NCBI GenBank assembly: GCA_963693315.1
Contig: CAVNZG010000977.1
Location: 372,001-436,000 of the forward strand
From: Diogma glabrata
Taxonomy: Eukaryota > Arthropoda > Insecta > Diptera > Cylindrotomidae
Length of the DNA stretch: 64,000 nt
Reading direction: 5' to 3'
Part shown: positions 33,744-44,483 of the stretch, one piece after another
Layout: every line of letters begins with the position of its first letter
How positions within the stretch are numbered: position 1 is the first letter of the stretch
Position numbers and translations under genes: made by a program
Notes under the pieces: model-generated
Told to the model about the DNA's origin: nothing
Database searches by the model: none
Seen by the model: only the letters and a program-made list of their open reading frames with translations

Positions 33744-35345
33744 ACTTCGGTCTGAAAGACCTAAGTATTACATTCATAAGCTCAAAGTGAAATTCTTACC
33801 CCCACTTTTTTTGGCATTTCTCGACGTTTTAGGACCTACTGATTCTAAAAAAGCAAAAAAAAAATGTGTGTCTGTCTGTCGGCCGTCCGGCCGGCCGTCA
33901 CAACCGACGAAATCTAGAAAACCGCTGGACGGATTTCAAAATTTTTTTTTTCTAAAAATAGGTTTACTCAATGGGAAGAGCCGAAAGGACGATGTGTTTG
34001 ATAACTGTACCGGAAGTGTGTCAAAAAAATCGTCAAGTGTCAAAACAAGGAAATTTGCATATTTTTTGCTTAAAAAACGTTCATTTTAAGTGATTACGAG
34101 TAGGAACATTGAATTTGGAGAAATCTTGATGGTCGGGATTAGTATGTGAGACCAAAATCTAGATTATTGCATTATAAGTTTGTCAAAAAAATGTTGTCAA
34201 GTGTGCCAAAAGAAAGATTTTTATTTATTTTTTTACCCAATTTTTTGGAAAAAAAAATAAAATTTATTGCTTGTTTGAAATGAAATTTTATTATTATTAT
34301 TGAGAATTATGGCATTATAAGTTTGTCAAAAAAATGTTGTCAAGTGTGTTAAAAGATTTTTATTTAGTTTTTTACCTAATTTTTGGAAAAAAAAATAACA
34401 TTGTTTCTTTGAAATGAAATTTTATTATGGTTATTGAGAATTATGGCATTATAAGTTTGTCAAAAAATGTTGTCAAGTGTGTCAAAAGAAAGGTTTTTAT
34501 TTATTTTTTACCCTATTTTCTTAGAAAAAAATAAAATTAATAGTTCGTATGACATGATATTTTATTATTATTATAGAGAATTATGGGATTATAAGTTTGT
34601 CAAAAAATAATGTCAAGTGTGTCAAAAAATGATTTCATTTAATTTTTTAGCCAATTTATTGGGAAAAAGAATGTAGCTGTTTTTATGACGTAAATGTAAT
34701 TTAAAATGAAATTGGACATGGAAATTTTTGAATTTGTTATAGTTTTTGAAATATTTTTGGAATTTTGAAAAAGTTTGTATTTTTGATTTTGTAATAATTT
34801 TTGCAATATTTTTAGAATTTCGGCAAAAGATTTAATTTTGTAAGAATTTTTGGAATATTTTTAGAACTTTGAAAAATTTTAAATTTTTGATTTTATCATA
34901 ATTTTTGGAATTTTGAAAAAAATTTTAAATTTTTGATTTTGTAATAATTTTTGCAATATTTTTAGAATTTTGGAAAAAGTTTGAATTTTTAAGAATTTTT
35001 GAAATATTATTGGAATTTAGAAAATATTTAAATATTTGATTTTATTCTAATTTTTTTTTTTTTCTAATTAAAAAAGTTTGATTTTATTTAATTTAACAAT
35101 ATTTTTGGAATTTTGATTATAATTTTCCGGCAACGTATTGATGTTTCGTGTTAGTTTTGTAATAACTTTTTAAACAGAGATAAAAAATACTTGTACTTTA
35201 ACAAAGAGTTATGTTTGATATGCATCGCTGCCCAAAACTAAAAACCATGTCCTCATAAAAGTATTTTGCCGAAAACTATATACAAATCCTTAACCCAGAC
35301 CGAAGTCTTGATATCTCAGAGCTGTGAGATTTCAGCCCTTCCATA
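33744..35345 (+). mobile_element. DINE/HINE-like nonautonomous Helitron-type element
   Basis: Starts ACTTCGGTCTGAAAGACC (33744), an inverted-repeat hairpin. Near the other end CAGACCGAAGT (35296-35306) is its inverse, followed by a stem-loop ATCTCA-GAGCTG-TGAGAT (35313-35330) and a pyrimidine-rich tail. A 5' sub-terminal repeat, internal minisatellite and 3' stem-loop after the inverted sub-terminal repeat are the architecture of DINE-1/HINE elements. Near 33870-33900 is a GTCTGTCTGTCGGCCGTCCG block. No transposase. Confidence 0.68.
34165..34690 (+). repeat. Minisatellite of ~140-bp units inside the HINE-like element
   Basis: ATTATAAGTTTGTCAAAAAA begins units at 34171, 34314, 34448 and 34588 (spacing 143, 134, 140). 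Each unit has TGTCAAGTGTG and TTTATTATTATTAT. A weaker T-rich ~65-bp repetition runs on to ~35050. Confidence 0.88.
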
Positions 35346-35874
35346 TTTTTTTAGTTTTAATTTGCAAAAGTTCATGGAATTTTCACATTTTTGGTCTGAA
35401 AAGTCAGGGAATTTTGTTTTGAAAAAATAGTGGACACCATACCATGAGTATGAATGAACAAACTCCATCTAAACAATATCTTATTGCTTCCCATATATCA
35501 AATTCAATGTATTAACTGTTTCTTTGGTCATGCTCTCCACTTTTAAATGTAACGCGCTAAAAAAATTTTATTTTATAGCATGTACATAGAAGTTCATCGA
35601 ATTTTAATACAGGAAAGTAGTTTTGATAAAAGAAGTTAAAAAATCATAATTCTAATATGCACTTTTTTTAATTTTAATTAGTTTTCTTCAATTAATGTAT
35701 CAATGATTAATTAAAAAAGCCTACTGTTTCTAATTTTAGTTTTCACACAACAAAATGTTGTATGAATAAATTTCAAGCAAAACTGGTAAACAAATAAGTG
35801 TCTTTTGAATTAAAGTTCATTCGTCGTAACCATTCAGTTATCAAACACTAATATTATTTATTTTTTTCGCTAAA
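35346..35874. other. AT-rich stretch, no gene seen
   Basis: Nothing recognised beyond a few short motifs shared with 33135-33195. Confidence 0.4.
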
Positions 35875-36660
35875 TCTCCAGCTTAGGAGCATAGGGCGTC
35901 TACTAGACTGGGCCATCTAACTCTGTTGAGGACAATCTCCTTTAGTTCTCCACATGTTTTGCCAATATGTTTTGCTTCAGCAAGCACCGTTTTCTTTCAC
36001 GTCATTGGTGGTCCTCCAAATTTTCTTTTACCTTCTGGATACCACTCGAAGGACATTCCTCTTGTTATATCTACAGCTGATTTTCTTAGTGTATGTTCTA
36101 TTCATCCCTACTTTCTTTGTTTTGTTTCGGTCTCAAATCTCAATGTCTAACCGCTCTGTTTGCCGTAGAAGTTCCTGGTTACTGAAGGTTTTTGGCCAGA
36201 AACATTTGAGCAGTCTTCTCAGACATTAATTTACAAACACCGGTAGTTGGTTTGTGATCTTTCTTATATGTTTCCATGTCTCACATCCATACAGCAGTAC
36301 GTACTGACTTTAGACATGCATTGAACATTCATAACTTTGTCTTTCTTGACACGATGGACGCATTCAAGATCTTTTGAGGCATATTGAATGTATTCCTGGC
36401 TTTTTTAATGCGCAGACTTTTATCTTCTTTGGTCTTGCCTATTTTTGCTACAGTACTGAGTACATTCAAGGTACACAAATTTTTCAACTTTACTAGCTGA
36501 TTGATGGTAGGAATTACTTTCTCAACATGTGCTAGTCTCGATGATTCTGTTAGAGTTCTGAGGTTCCAGTTCTCTATTCGTATCTGGGTACGATAGACAA
36601 GGGTCGATATTTGCTGTTTCCGGTTTTTTGGATTGGTTTTATTTCCAGTATACGTTTCTT
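35875..36660 (-). pseudogene. RTE-clade LINE, 3' end
   Basis: The minus strand reads, in several broken frames, the C-terminal end typical of RTE elements: LLYGCETWKHI, then a KCLRRIL-like block, IEHTLRKS, then EWYPEGKRKFGGPP and LNRVRWPSLVDALCS. Frameshifts and stops throughout. The rest of the element is absent. It may be the same family as the 5' half at 16637-18373. Confidence 0.7.
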
Positions 36661-37559
36661 TAACCGTTTGAATTTCGAATTAATGGATGATTGGGCCATC
36701 AAATCCTAGCCAGTTTTCAGGACTGTTGGATAAGTAATGCTGCCATAAAATTATTAATTACAGCATAAGAGCCTTTTGATTTATTAAAATCGATTTCCGT
36801 TCATTAGGGAATTTTACTATGGTTTGTCTAATATTTTGATATTCTAAATGAGAGCAAAACATTTTATTTGACATTATAAAAGTTGGCTTAAAAGATCTCG
36901 TGTCCAATGTGATATCGTCTCCCTCGCGAAAACCGGTTTTTAAAAAATATCTCGTTTCTTATGCTTTAAATGATGTTTCTGTTTATTATAAAAGTTGTAG
37001 AGCATAAATTCTCTACAAATTAGGTCTTGTGCATTTATTTATACTATTAACCGTTTTTGAAATATAAATAAAAATGCACTTAAAAGAAAAAATAGGTGAA
37101 AAATAATTAGAAATAATAAGTTGGCTCCAATGAAGGAGCTAAGCCATAAATAAAAAAAAAGAAATCATAGGCTAAGTATGTTCTTTAGTAAATAATTTAT
37201 TTGGACTCTTCGTACTCTATTATTTTTTACAAGTTTATAGCTTATTCCCTTTCATTCCGAGGAGAAATCCCCATTTGACTGGATTAATATTCAAACGCAG
37301 CAATTTGAATGCATAATCAATAACAAATCTATTGAATCATCTAATCCAAAATTGAAACAGTATACTTGAAAAAAGTGGTGAAACATACATTATCGCATTA
37401 GACATCTTTTTTCTTAAAGATTTTCAAAAAATATTTGTCAATTCCCTCTCTCTCTCTCTCACTCTCTCTCTCTGGCGTTTACATCGCATGCAGGGATTTA
37501 GGGGACTTTATCTATACTTCCACTAAGTTAACTATAAATTTCAAGCATTTCATATTTCT
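36661..37559. other. AT-rich stretch with a CT microsatellite
   Basis: No gene seen. A (CT)n tract lies at 37445-37474. The segment 36885-37090 with GTGATATCGTCTCCCTCGCG is more complex than its surroundings but unassigned. Confidence 0.45.
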
Positions 37560-38157
37560 GTACCTTAGAGGTAAACTATCGTAACTGATATTCGGAAAAT
37601 TTTACAGAGAAGCACTTATAAATTATTACATAGTAGACTTACTTATTCACCGCCATTTTAAATAAGTATTTTAAAGCTATTCTAAATGGTTTAGCATACT
37701 TATTTTGACAGCAACTTAAAAGCAAATTCGAAAATAAATTTTATTAAAAACATTTATTTAATTTGATCAATTAAAAGAGTTTTCAAAACTATTTTTTTCA
37801 TTTTAAAGTATTACATTAAGTTTATTAGAAATCGAAAAAGAACTTTTATTCCTTAAAATCATTTAGTAAACAAACATAAAAATATTTGACACTGTCAAAT
37901 CGAATTAGATTTTTCTATGAAAAAAAAATTTCAAATAAGTCACCTATTTAGGTTACTTATTCAAATAAGTAAGTCTCCACAAATAAGTTTCAAATAAGTT
38001 TTGGTTTAGAATACAGCCTTAATATACAATTAGTTTCCACTACCTAGCTGTGTAAATCGGACACTTTGCCACTCAAAAATCCAATTAAAAAGATTCCGAA
38101 AAAAAGAATTAAAAATTTTCCGAATATCAGTTACGATAGTTTACCTCTGAGGTACAG
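37560..38157. mobile_element. MITE with ~45-bp inverted repeats, carrying another MITE
   Basis: GTACCTTAGAGGTAAACTAT (37560) and its continuation through CGTAACTGATATTCGG are mirrored at 38112-38157. Between them lies a copy of the GGCTGTATTCTAAAC MITE. Confidence 0.75.
37629..38018. mobile_element. Second copy of the GGCTGTATTCTAAAC MITE
   Basis: Colinear with 26480-27628 but without the 769-bp insertion. The right end GTTTAGAATACAGCC is complete; the left ~30 bp are missing. Confidence 0.8.
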
Positions 38158-38204
38158 ATTTATGTTTTATATTTTTGGTTTTTGGGTATTTTTGGGTATT
38201 TGTT

Positions 38205-38317
38205 AACAAACAAAATATTTTTAACTACCCTTTACAAGCAGTTCGTTGATTTTTTTTTGTTGAATACAAAAATCAACGAACTGTTTGTAAAGGTAGTTAA
38301 AAATATTTAACAAACAT
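38205..38317. repeat. 113-bp hairpin
   Basis: AAATATTTTTAACTACC and GTTCGTTGATTTTT pair with their inverse on the other side of a short loop near 38260. Confidence 0.8.
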
Positions 38318-38439
38318 ATTTGTTGAAAACTGGGAATCAACAAACATGTTTGTTAAAACAATAGAAAATCAAATAACTTGTCCTTTAAATAAATTCAACA
38401 GACCATTGTTTGTTGTATTTTGCCTACAATTTTTTTCAG

Positions 38440-38890
38440 TGCACTTGTAGAGTGTCTCCTTTTCAGTAGGTGCATGAACATTGAAAATCGTAACATTAAA
38501 TTTTTGCGTGCGGATTGTCAGTGTGCTGCATATCCGCATATTAATTGCGCAAAAGTTGATAACATGTTGATTCACCCGAAGATGTATGTGAAAGCCAACT
38601 CCAAATTCTCCGTCGTTTTGATGATCGCAACTGTAAAGAATGTATCCTTTTGCTGTTTCATGGATGCCACTATCTGGCGATCTTAGTTCTAATAATGCCA
38701 CTATATCCAGTGTGTATCTATCGACTTGATCTCCTAACGCTTAACCAGATCTTCTGGTCTTCTAACGCTTAGTACGTTTCAGGTTCCTATTTTTTAAATC
38801 GTACTCAGGGTACAGTTGCCGAGGTCGTTCTTGTATTGAGTCCAAGATAATCCGAGGCCATTGTACAGAGTTCATAACAAATAATATTGT
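38440..38890 (-). pseudogene. RTE-clade LINE, N-terminal endonuclease fragment
   Basis: Reads CPRL-type lead-in, NVLSVRRPEDLVK, then ALLELRSPDSGIHETAKGY and FNVTIFNVHAPTEKET, matching the element at 16637-18373 (RWPGSGIHETAKGY, FNVTIINVHAPTED). Frameshift near 38700. It stops inside the endonuclease at ~38445; a TTTTTTTCAGTG lies at the break. Confidence 0.8.
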
Positions 38891-39290
38891 ACGGAAATGG
38901 GGGCTAGGTTGGCTGAAGAGCATATAAATAGAATGATTTTTCGGAAGATTGGAAAAAATACTTTAAACCAAGCGCTGGCATAGAGCAACAATGGGTTATC
39001 ATAATGTTTCAAAATTCATTCACTATTTATACTGCATTAACAAGAAAACCTTAAAATAAAAACTAATGTGCTATCACAGATTTACCTTTATTGCATTTTA
39101 AGTTTTGTATATTTCAAAAAGTGTAATAATGAGATATTTTAAAATGTCCCACTATTGCACTGTATACCACATACAATAAACTAAACAAATGCGAGATATC
39201 TTACAAGTTTTTATATTTCGAATAGTGTAATATTGAAATATGTTAAAATTTCCCACTATTGCACTAGATACCACATATAATAAACGTAAA
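38891..39290. other. AT-rich stretch
   Basis: Two related ~80-bp segments (39145-39205 and 39250-39305, with GATATCTT and CCCACTATTGCACT) show a local duplication. No gene. Confidence 0.5.
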
Positions 39291-39890
39291 CAAATGTGAG
39301 ATATCTTGAAAATAACGTATCCAATTTTTTTTTTTTTAATAAAAAGTGTTGTGTAGTAGGAATTACAAAATGTGTCACACTCACAACAACACATAGATAC
39401 CTTTTAAAACCTAGGTCCCACAACAACATGCGTCTTGAGGTGTTGGTGGACGCTTTTTTAAATCTTTGTAGATTGAAGGCACTCGAGACTACTGATTCGG
39501 GCAAAGCATTCCATTTGTACGATGTACGCACAAAGAAATCCCTTTGCATTTTATTACTATGACAGTGAGTAATCTCGACAGTCCGACTGCCTGCACAAAC
39601 CGATTGACAAGTCAAACGCATTATGGACCTGATTTCATCCGAGCACTGCTGGTGACGATATTTATAAAAACAACGAGATCAGCAACAGTGCGACGATGAG
39701 GTAGGGAATCAAAATTGAATGTTAAATTTCGATCACCAACAATTCGTATAGCACGCTTTTGAACAGAGTCCAAAAGAGCTAGGATAGTAACAGATACAGC
39801 GCCCCAAACTTGACAACAATACTCGTTCGGGAATCGAACCGACTGAAATTGAGATAAAACTTTTGCTACGGATCTTTCATTTTTCAAAGC
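39291..39890 (-). pseudogene. L2/CR1-like LINE, C-terminal end
   Basis: Two minus-strand frames (39887-39621, 39621-39256) give LDSVQKRAIRIVGDRNLTF, LPHRRTVADLVVFI and FFVRTSYKWNALPESV, the usual C-terminal end of L2/CR1-type insect LINEs. It is more diverged from family A than the copies at 29882 and 48560, and ends in a shared AACAACATGCGTCTTGAGGT stretch also found at 60769-60810 and 62225-62280. Confidence 0.8.
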
Positions 39891-39952
39891 AATTTTTCAT
39901 TCTATTCAATTGAATACATTCATTTCTAGTGTCTTAGAATTCTATGATCTGT

Positions 39953-40165
39953 TATAATTTTGCGGTAACGTATTGATGTTTAGTGTTAGTTCTGTAATAA
40001 ACTTCTAAACGATGTATATTAAACATTTTTTTATGTTGAATAAACATCGCTGCCCACAACTAAAACCAAGTGCTAATAAAAGCCTTTTGCCGAAAACTAT
40101 ATCAAAATCCCTAACCCAGACCAAAGCTTTGATATTTCAGAGCTATGAAATTTTAGCCCCTTCAT
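39953..40165 (+). mobile_element. 3' end of a HINE-like element
   Basis: Colinear with 35125-35345 (GCGGTAACGTATTGATGTTT, GCCGAAAACTATAT, CCCAGACC). The terminal stem-loop here is ATTTCA-GAGCTA-TGAAAT (40134-40151), with paired changes relative to the copy at 35313. Confidence 0.72.
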
Positions 40166-41007
40166 ATTTTACTGTTGTATTCACTCAGTTTTTTATCATC
40201 AATTTTAGAGAGTTTATTTTCCAGACGAGAAAAGTGGTTTAACATTTTTGTAGTTAAATCGCGTTAAAGCTAATTTTTTTTAATAAAACTCAGAATCGTT
40301 TGAATAAGATCAGTAACAACTTTATCTTTTCCTTGTAATGCTAGGTTGGGAACTGCAGATTCTCATTATACCAGTTAAGAATACACAGTCATTAATCCAT
40401 TGATTATCCTTTAAATCCGGATAGTGTTTTTCTTTGAATAAATTTGCTGATGTAGGTGGGGAAGTAGTTAATTTTTTGTTTGTTTTAATTAACGAAATAT
40501 CCCATTTTTAGATATTTTGGATTAAGAGCTGGTAATTTACTGGTAATTTAATTACAACTTTATTACAATTTTAATAAATTTTTAAATGTTATTAAATTTT
40601 TTCATTTCTTTTCGAAAGCCACACTCGTTCTTTCAAATAGCCATATGCCGCTCGCGAGCCGCAATTTGGCCATGTGTGCTATAGATCAAAAGCAAAATAT
40701 TAAATAGCTATATGTCATAGTAAAAAAGTATTGTTCTATCTATTTACATCGTAATAGTTTAATAGCAATTTGCTATCATTCTATTATACTACTATGGTGT
40801 AAACTTAGTATTAGTATTTTTATTTTATGGATAACGTACATACATCTTTTTAAAAAGACGAGAAAGCAGATCAAAGAAAAAGATACGTAACCGACTGTGT
40901 GCGAATAAGACAAAACAACCACTTTTAAAAAAATAATTAAAAAATGTCAATCGTGTCTATCTCGCTAATTTTTATACCAAGGTTGCCCAAAAAGATAAAA
41001 TGTTTAT
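40166..41007. other. AT-rich stretch with a hAT-like terminal motif
   Basis: At 40645-40675 is GCCGCTCGCGAGCCGCAATT followed by TGGCCATG, similar to hAT terminal regions known from many animals. No gene. Confidence 0.4.
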
Positions 41008-42380
41008 ATGGGTTTTTTGTGAGCGATTAAGCTTATAGACCAGTGCGAATAATTATTAGTAAGGAAAAAATGAGTACAGCATGAAAACTGTTTGATAAGG
41101 AAGAAAATATTCCGCGAATGATGGGAAAAATAAATTAAAGTTGATCCGAGTTATGAGGGTGATATGGGGTTAGCTTTTAGGGATGGAAAACGGTTTTTCA
41201 CGATTTTCAGCGAAACTAGACCTATCGAGAAAAGTTTAAGATAAAAGTTGTAGGTAATACAAATCTATAAATTTTGTAAAAGCCAATTTTCACATAAACT
41301 AAAATTTGCCGTGAAAAATAGAAAAAACCGAAGAAAAAAGTTTTTTTGGTTTTTAATTTTTATCTACCACAAACAAATTGTTTTTTTCACACAATATGGT
41401 GGAAGCTCACCTTGTTATGCCCCTAATACGCTGTAATTTTTTTGAATCAAAATATTTATTTTTACGTTTAATTTTGATCTTAAACAAAAAAGAGACCTCA
41501 TTTTCACCCGAAAATCCCCATGTGCTGGAACAGTTTTTTCAAAAAAAACTAGTCTTTATTTTTGATGAAACGTCTACTTTTAGATGGTGTAAAAAAAATA
41601 AATATTACCATGGAAAAATTTAAATTTTTTTAGGGATTTCAATTTCAACTGTAAATTTTAACAAATGATGAAAAATTTTAAACAATGATTGAAAAATAAC
41701 TTTTTAAAATCAAGTTTATTCAGTTTTTCGCATTTCCTGGAAAAATGTTTCCATGGTTATGTTTACTTTTTTATACTCCATCAAGTAGACGTTTTAACAG
41801 AAAAAGACTACTGGTTTTTTTTAAAACTGGTTCCAGCACATGGGGATTTTCGGGTGAAATGAAGTTTCTTTTTTGGATTAAAATCAAAATTAAACATAAA
41901 AATAAATGCTTTGACTCACAAAAATTACACCATATTAGGGACATAAAAAGGTAAGTTTTCACCAATGTGTGTGATAAAAAAAATTGTTTGTGTTTGTTTC
42001 CACCCTAAAAGTTCCCCCCATTTCACCCTCGTAATTCGGATCAACTTTAATTTATTTTTTCCCACCATTTGCGAAATATTTTCTTCCTTATCCAACAGTT
42101 TTCTTGCTGTTACTAATATTTACCTTTTTTTTGTTTCTTAAAAGGTAACTGCACTGGTCTATTAGGTACATATTGGAAATCACTTGAATTTTGCAATTCA
42201 AAATCATTTTTAATTTTTTCTTAGGAAATCTCCTTTAGAAAAACTTTTGTGCGTTTCATGCCGCGATTCGAACTCACACTCATCAGAGACACCTGTTCAA
42301 ATCCCTAGTGTCTTACCATATTATAATTTTCATGTTCAAATGATTTCTAAATTGAAACTTCATCATTTTATATTAACTTA
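41008..42380 (-). mobile_element. tRNA-derived SINE copy split by a foldback element
   Basis: The tail GGGTTTTTTGTGAGCGATTAAGCTTA (left part, 41010-41035, in two halves GGGTTTTTTGTGAG and CGATTAAGCTTA) continues at 42165 with GGTACATATTGGAAAT and, on the minus strand, a B-box GAGTTCGAATC (near 42270). Colinear with the SINE at 25634-25888 once the insert 41036-42161 is ignored. Confidence 0.75.
41036..42161. mobile_element. 1.13-kb foldback MITE with TTA target duplication
   Basis: Ends TAGACCAGTGC (41036) and GCACTGGTCTA (42161), flanked by TTA on both sides (41033-41035, 42162-42164); the empty site is seen in the SINE at 25634. Long, partly degenerate arms (~500 bp) include GATCCGA/TCGGATC and CCCGAAAATCCCCATGTGCT with its inverse. 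Both arms hold short ORFs that read alike because of the palindrome. Confidence 0.85.
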
Positions 42381-42660
42381 AGTTGAATCTTTCATTTACA
42401 TATTGTAAATTACATTTATTTGGGATTTTTTATATTAAATTTCTAGACATTACTTTACTATGTGTGAACTCATAGGATGTGAGAATATTTCTATTCTAGT
42501 CAACATCCTAGGTCACGAGTGTGACTTACACACTCAACCACAACGACGATGACGAACCTTATTTTAATTTTCATGTTCAGATGATATCTAAATTGAAACT
42601 TCATCATTTCATATTAACCTAAGTTGAATCTTTCATCTATGACTACATATTGTAAATTAC
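42330..42660. repeat. Duplicated ~95-bp segment with a SINE-like head between
   Basis: ATTTTCATGTTCA and TTGAAACTTCATCATTT and AGTTGAATCTTTCAT occur at 42330-42430 and again at 42563-42660. Between them is a GTGTGAACTCATAGG motif and a CACGAGTGTGACTTACACAC segment, probably a third partial SINE. Confidence 0.65.
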
Positions 42661-42675
42661 ATTTATTTTTGATTT

Positions 42676-43170
42676 ACTTCGGTCTGATCGACCTAAGTAT
42701 TACAATTTCGAGCCAAAAGTGAAAATCCCAATCCAAACCTCACTTTTTTGGCATTTCTCGACGTTTCATAACGATTCTAAAAAAACAAAAAGTAATGTCC
42801 GTCTGTCTGCCGGCCGGCCGTCACAACTCACGAAAACAAGAAAAGTACTGAAGCGATTTCTAAAAAAGGTTATGTTAATGGCAAGAGCCGAAAGATGGGT
42901 TCGATAACCGTACCGAAAGTGTGTCAAAAAAAGCAAATTTTCATATTTTTGGCTTAAAAAACGTTTATTTTCAGTGATAATGAGTAGTTACTTTGAATCT
43001 TGAGAAATCTTGATGATCGGCATCTGTGAGACCAGGACCTTGATTATTGTGTTATAAGTATGTCAAAAAAAATCGTTAAGTGTGTCAAAAGAAGAATTTT
43101 CATATATTTTGTTTCCCATTTTTTTTCGTTCATTTTTTTGAAAAACAAAATTAATTATATACAAAGTTTT
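42676..43170 (+). mobile_element. 5' part of a HINE-like element
   Basis: ACTTCGGTCTGATCGACC (42676) matches the start at 33744 with compensating loop changes; GGCATTTCTCGACGTTT, GTCTGTCTGCCGGCCGGCCG and GTGTGTCAAAAAAA follow in the same order. It stops after about one minisatellite unit. Confidence 0.72.
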
Positions 43171-43323
43171 ATTTGGCTTATTATTATAAAAAAATGCTTT
43201 TATTGTTTATAGCCAATTTTTAATTTTTTAATTTATTTATTAATCAACTACCCCACGTTTCGAACAAATTTCTTGCTCATTTTCAAGGACTTTCAACTCT
43301 ACAAATTGTTATTTAAATATTAA
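43171..43323. other. AT-rich spacer
   Basis: Contains a GCTCATTTTCAAGG segment; nothing assigned. Confidence 0.35.
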
Positions 43324-43423
43324 GGGCAGTAAGAGTGTTTTACCGATTGAGGATATATGTTTTGAGATCGAGACGAAGTCGAGATCTCTAATATATCCGA
43401 AATCGGTAATACTCTTAATGCCC
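43324..43423. repeat. 100-bp hairpin with GAGACGAAGTCGAG centre
   Basis: GGGCAGTAAGAGTGTTTTAC (43324) pairs with GTAATACTCTTAATGCCC (43423), and inner GATATAT/ATATATC and GAGAT/ATCTC continue the stem. The layout equals the hairpins at 26724 and 28038. Confidence 0.82.
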
Positions 43424-43649
43424 AAAATGCTTATTATATTTTTTGCACGATCAATAAAAATGCAATTAAAATTATTTAAAGAATAAAATTCATTTCTAAT
43501 TTTTAATGTATTAAAGAAAATTTCTTAAAATTTTATTTGAAAATAGTAAGCTCTGCGTTTTATCATAATTCTATAGGTTTTTTTGTTGCTACGTTATTTT
43601 AAAACTAAATGTAATCTTAAAACTATATTTGAAAATTATTCGGGATTTT

Positions 43650-43815
43650 TTTAAGCAATTAAACTCAAATAACTAAGGAAGCAATTTTAATTTTTCAATT
43701 CAAAGGTATGGTTGGAAATATCTCAGAAAAAAAATCTGTTTTTCTTTTTTACGTTTTTCGGTTGGGATTCGAACTCATAACCTCATCAGTGGCAGAGTGA
43801 GTTCAAATCAAAATT
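43650..43815 (-). mobile_element. Third SINE copy
   Basis: On the minus strand: GATTTGAACTCACTCTGCCA, then GAGGTTATGAGTTCGAATCC (B-box), then a diverged body ending in TTTAATTGCTTAAAAAAATC. The tRNA-like T-arm is recognisable. Confidence 0.65.
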
Positions 43816-44391
43816 TACAAAATGCTCATTATTTTGTCACAAATATCAAAAAATTTTAGAACTACCAAAATCTTTAGTTAAAGCGTGCACATAAATTGAA
43901 AAAAAAACAGATAAGTCAGATTTTATACCGATATTTGCATAATCATCTACAAAAACGAAATAAAATATTTACTTTATCGTCACGTTTTACGTTATTGTCA
44001 CGCAAATGAATTTCTACAATGTTACGAAAGGAATTATTATTAAAAACGCTACTTAATTTCTTTATTTCTTTTTTACGTTACGTTACGAGTAACGTTTTAA
44101 AACACTGATTGTGATGCAAAAACCAAATTCCACGCGTTTAGTCAGCATCTATGACATCGTTACATTACGTCGCTCTGTTAATATATCCGAATGCACAATT
44201 GTTAATGAAAACCTCATTGTTTTAGAAAACAAAGAAAATAAATCGGCATCACTTTTACCGAAGGAATTTGTCACAAAAATTTTCCACATTTTATAAATTA
44301 TTTACCAAATTAACTCTGTTGTGCAACATTTCTTATGAAGAATTTTTGTGGATTCCCACACCTCTTCTTTAGATTCCAATTTGTGTTTGAA
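43816..44391. other. AT-rich stretch, no gene seen
   Basis: CGTTACGTTACG-like repeats at 44060-44095. The ORF 44111-44296 is short and unsupported. Confidence 0.4.
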
Positions 44392-44483
44392 TCTACATAG
44401 GACGTTCATATAATTTTTAGTTGATTTAATATATTATTTATTTAATCGTATGAAAGAAAGAAACGAAAAAAATGTTTACAAAA

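Noticed and set aside
33697..34089. 130-codon ORF
   Set aside because: Runs through a LINE 3' scrap into the HINE-like 5' end; no domain, low complexity.
34165..34690. CRISPR-like array of regular repeats
   Set aside because: Units of ~140 bp are adjacent and diverged, with no distinct spacers, in an animal genome.
41378..41965. Similar peptides from opposite strands at 41378-41623 and 41965-41771, suggesting a duplicated gene
   Set aside because: They are the two arms of one foldback element; the similarity follows from the inverted repeat.
42240..42300. Possible tRNA gene (B-box GAGTTCGAATC)
   Set aside because: Repeated in dispersed copies with a common non-tRNA body, and lacks a complete cloverleaf; it is a SINE head.
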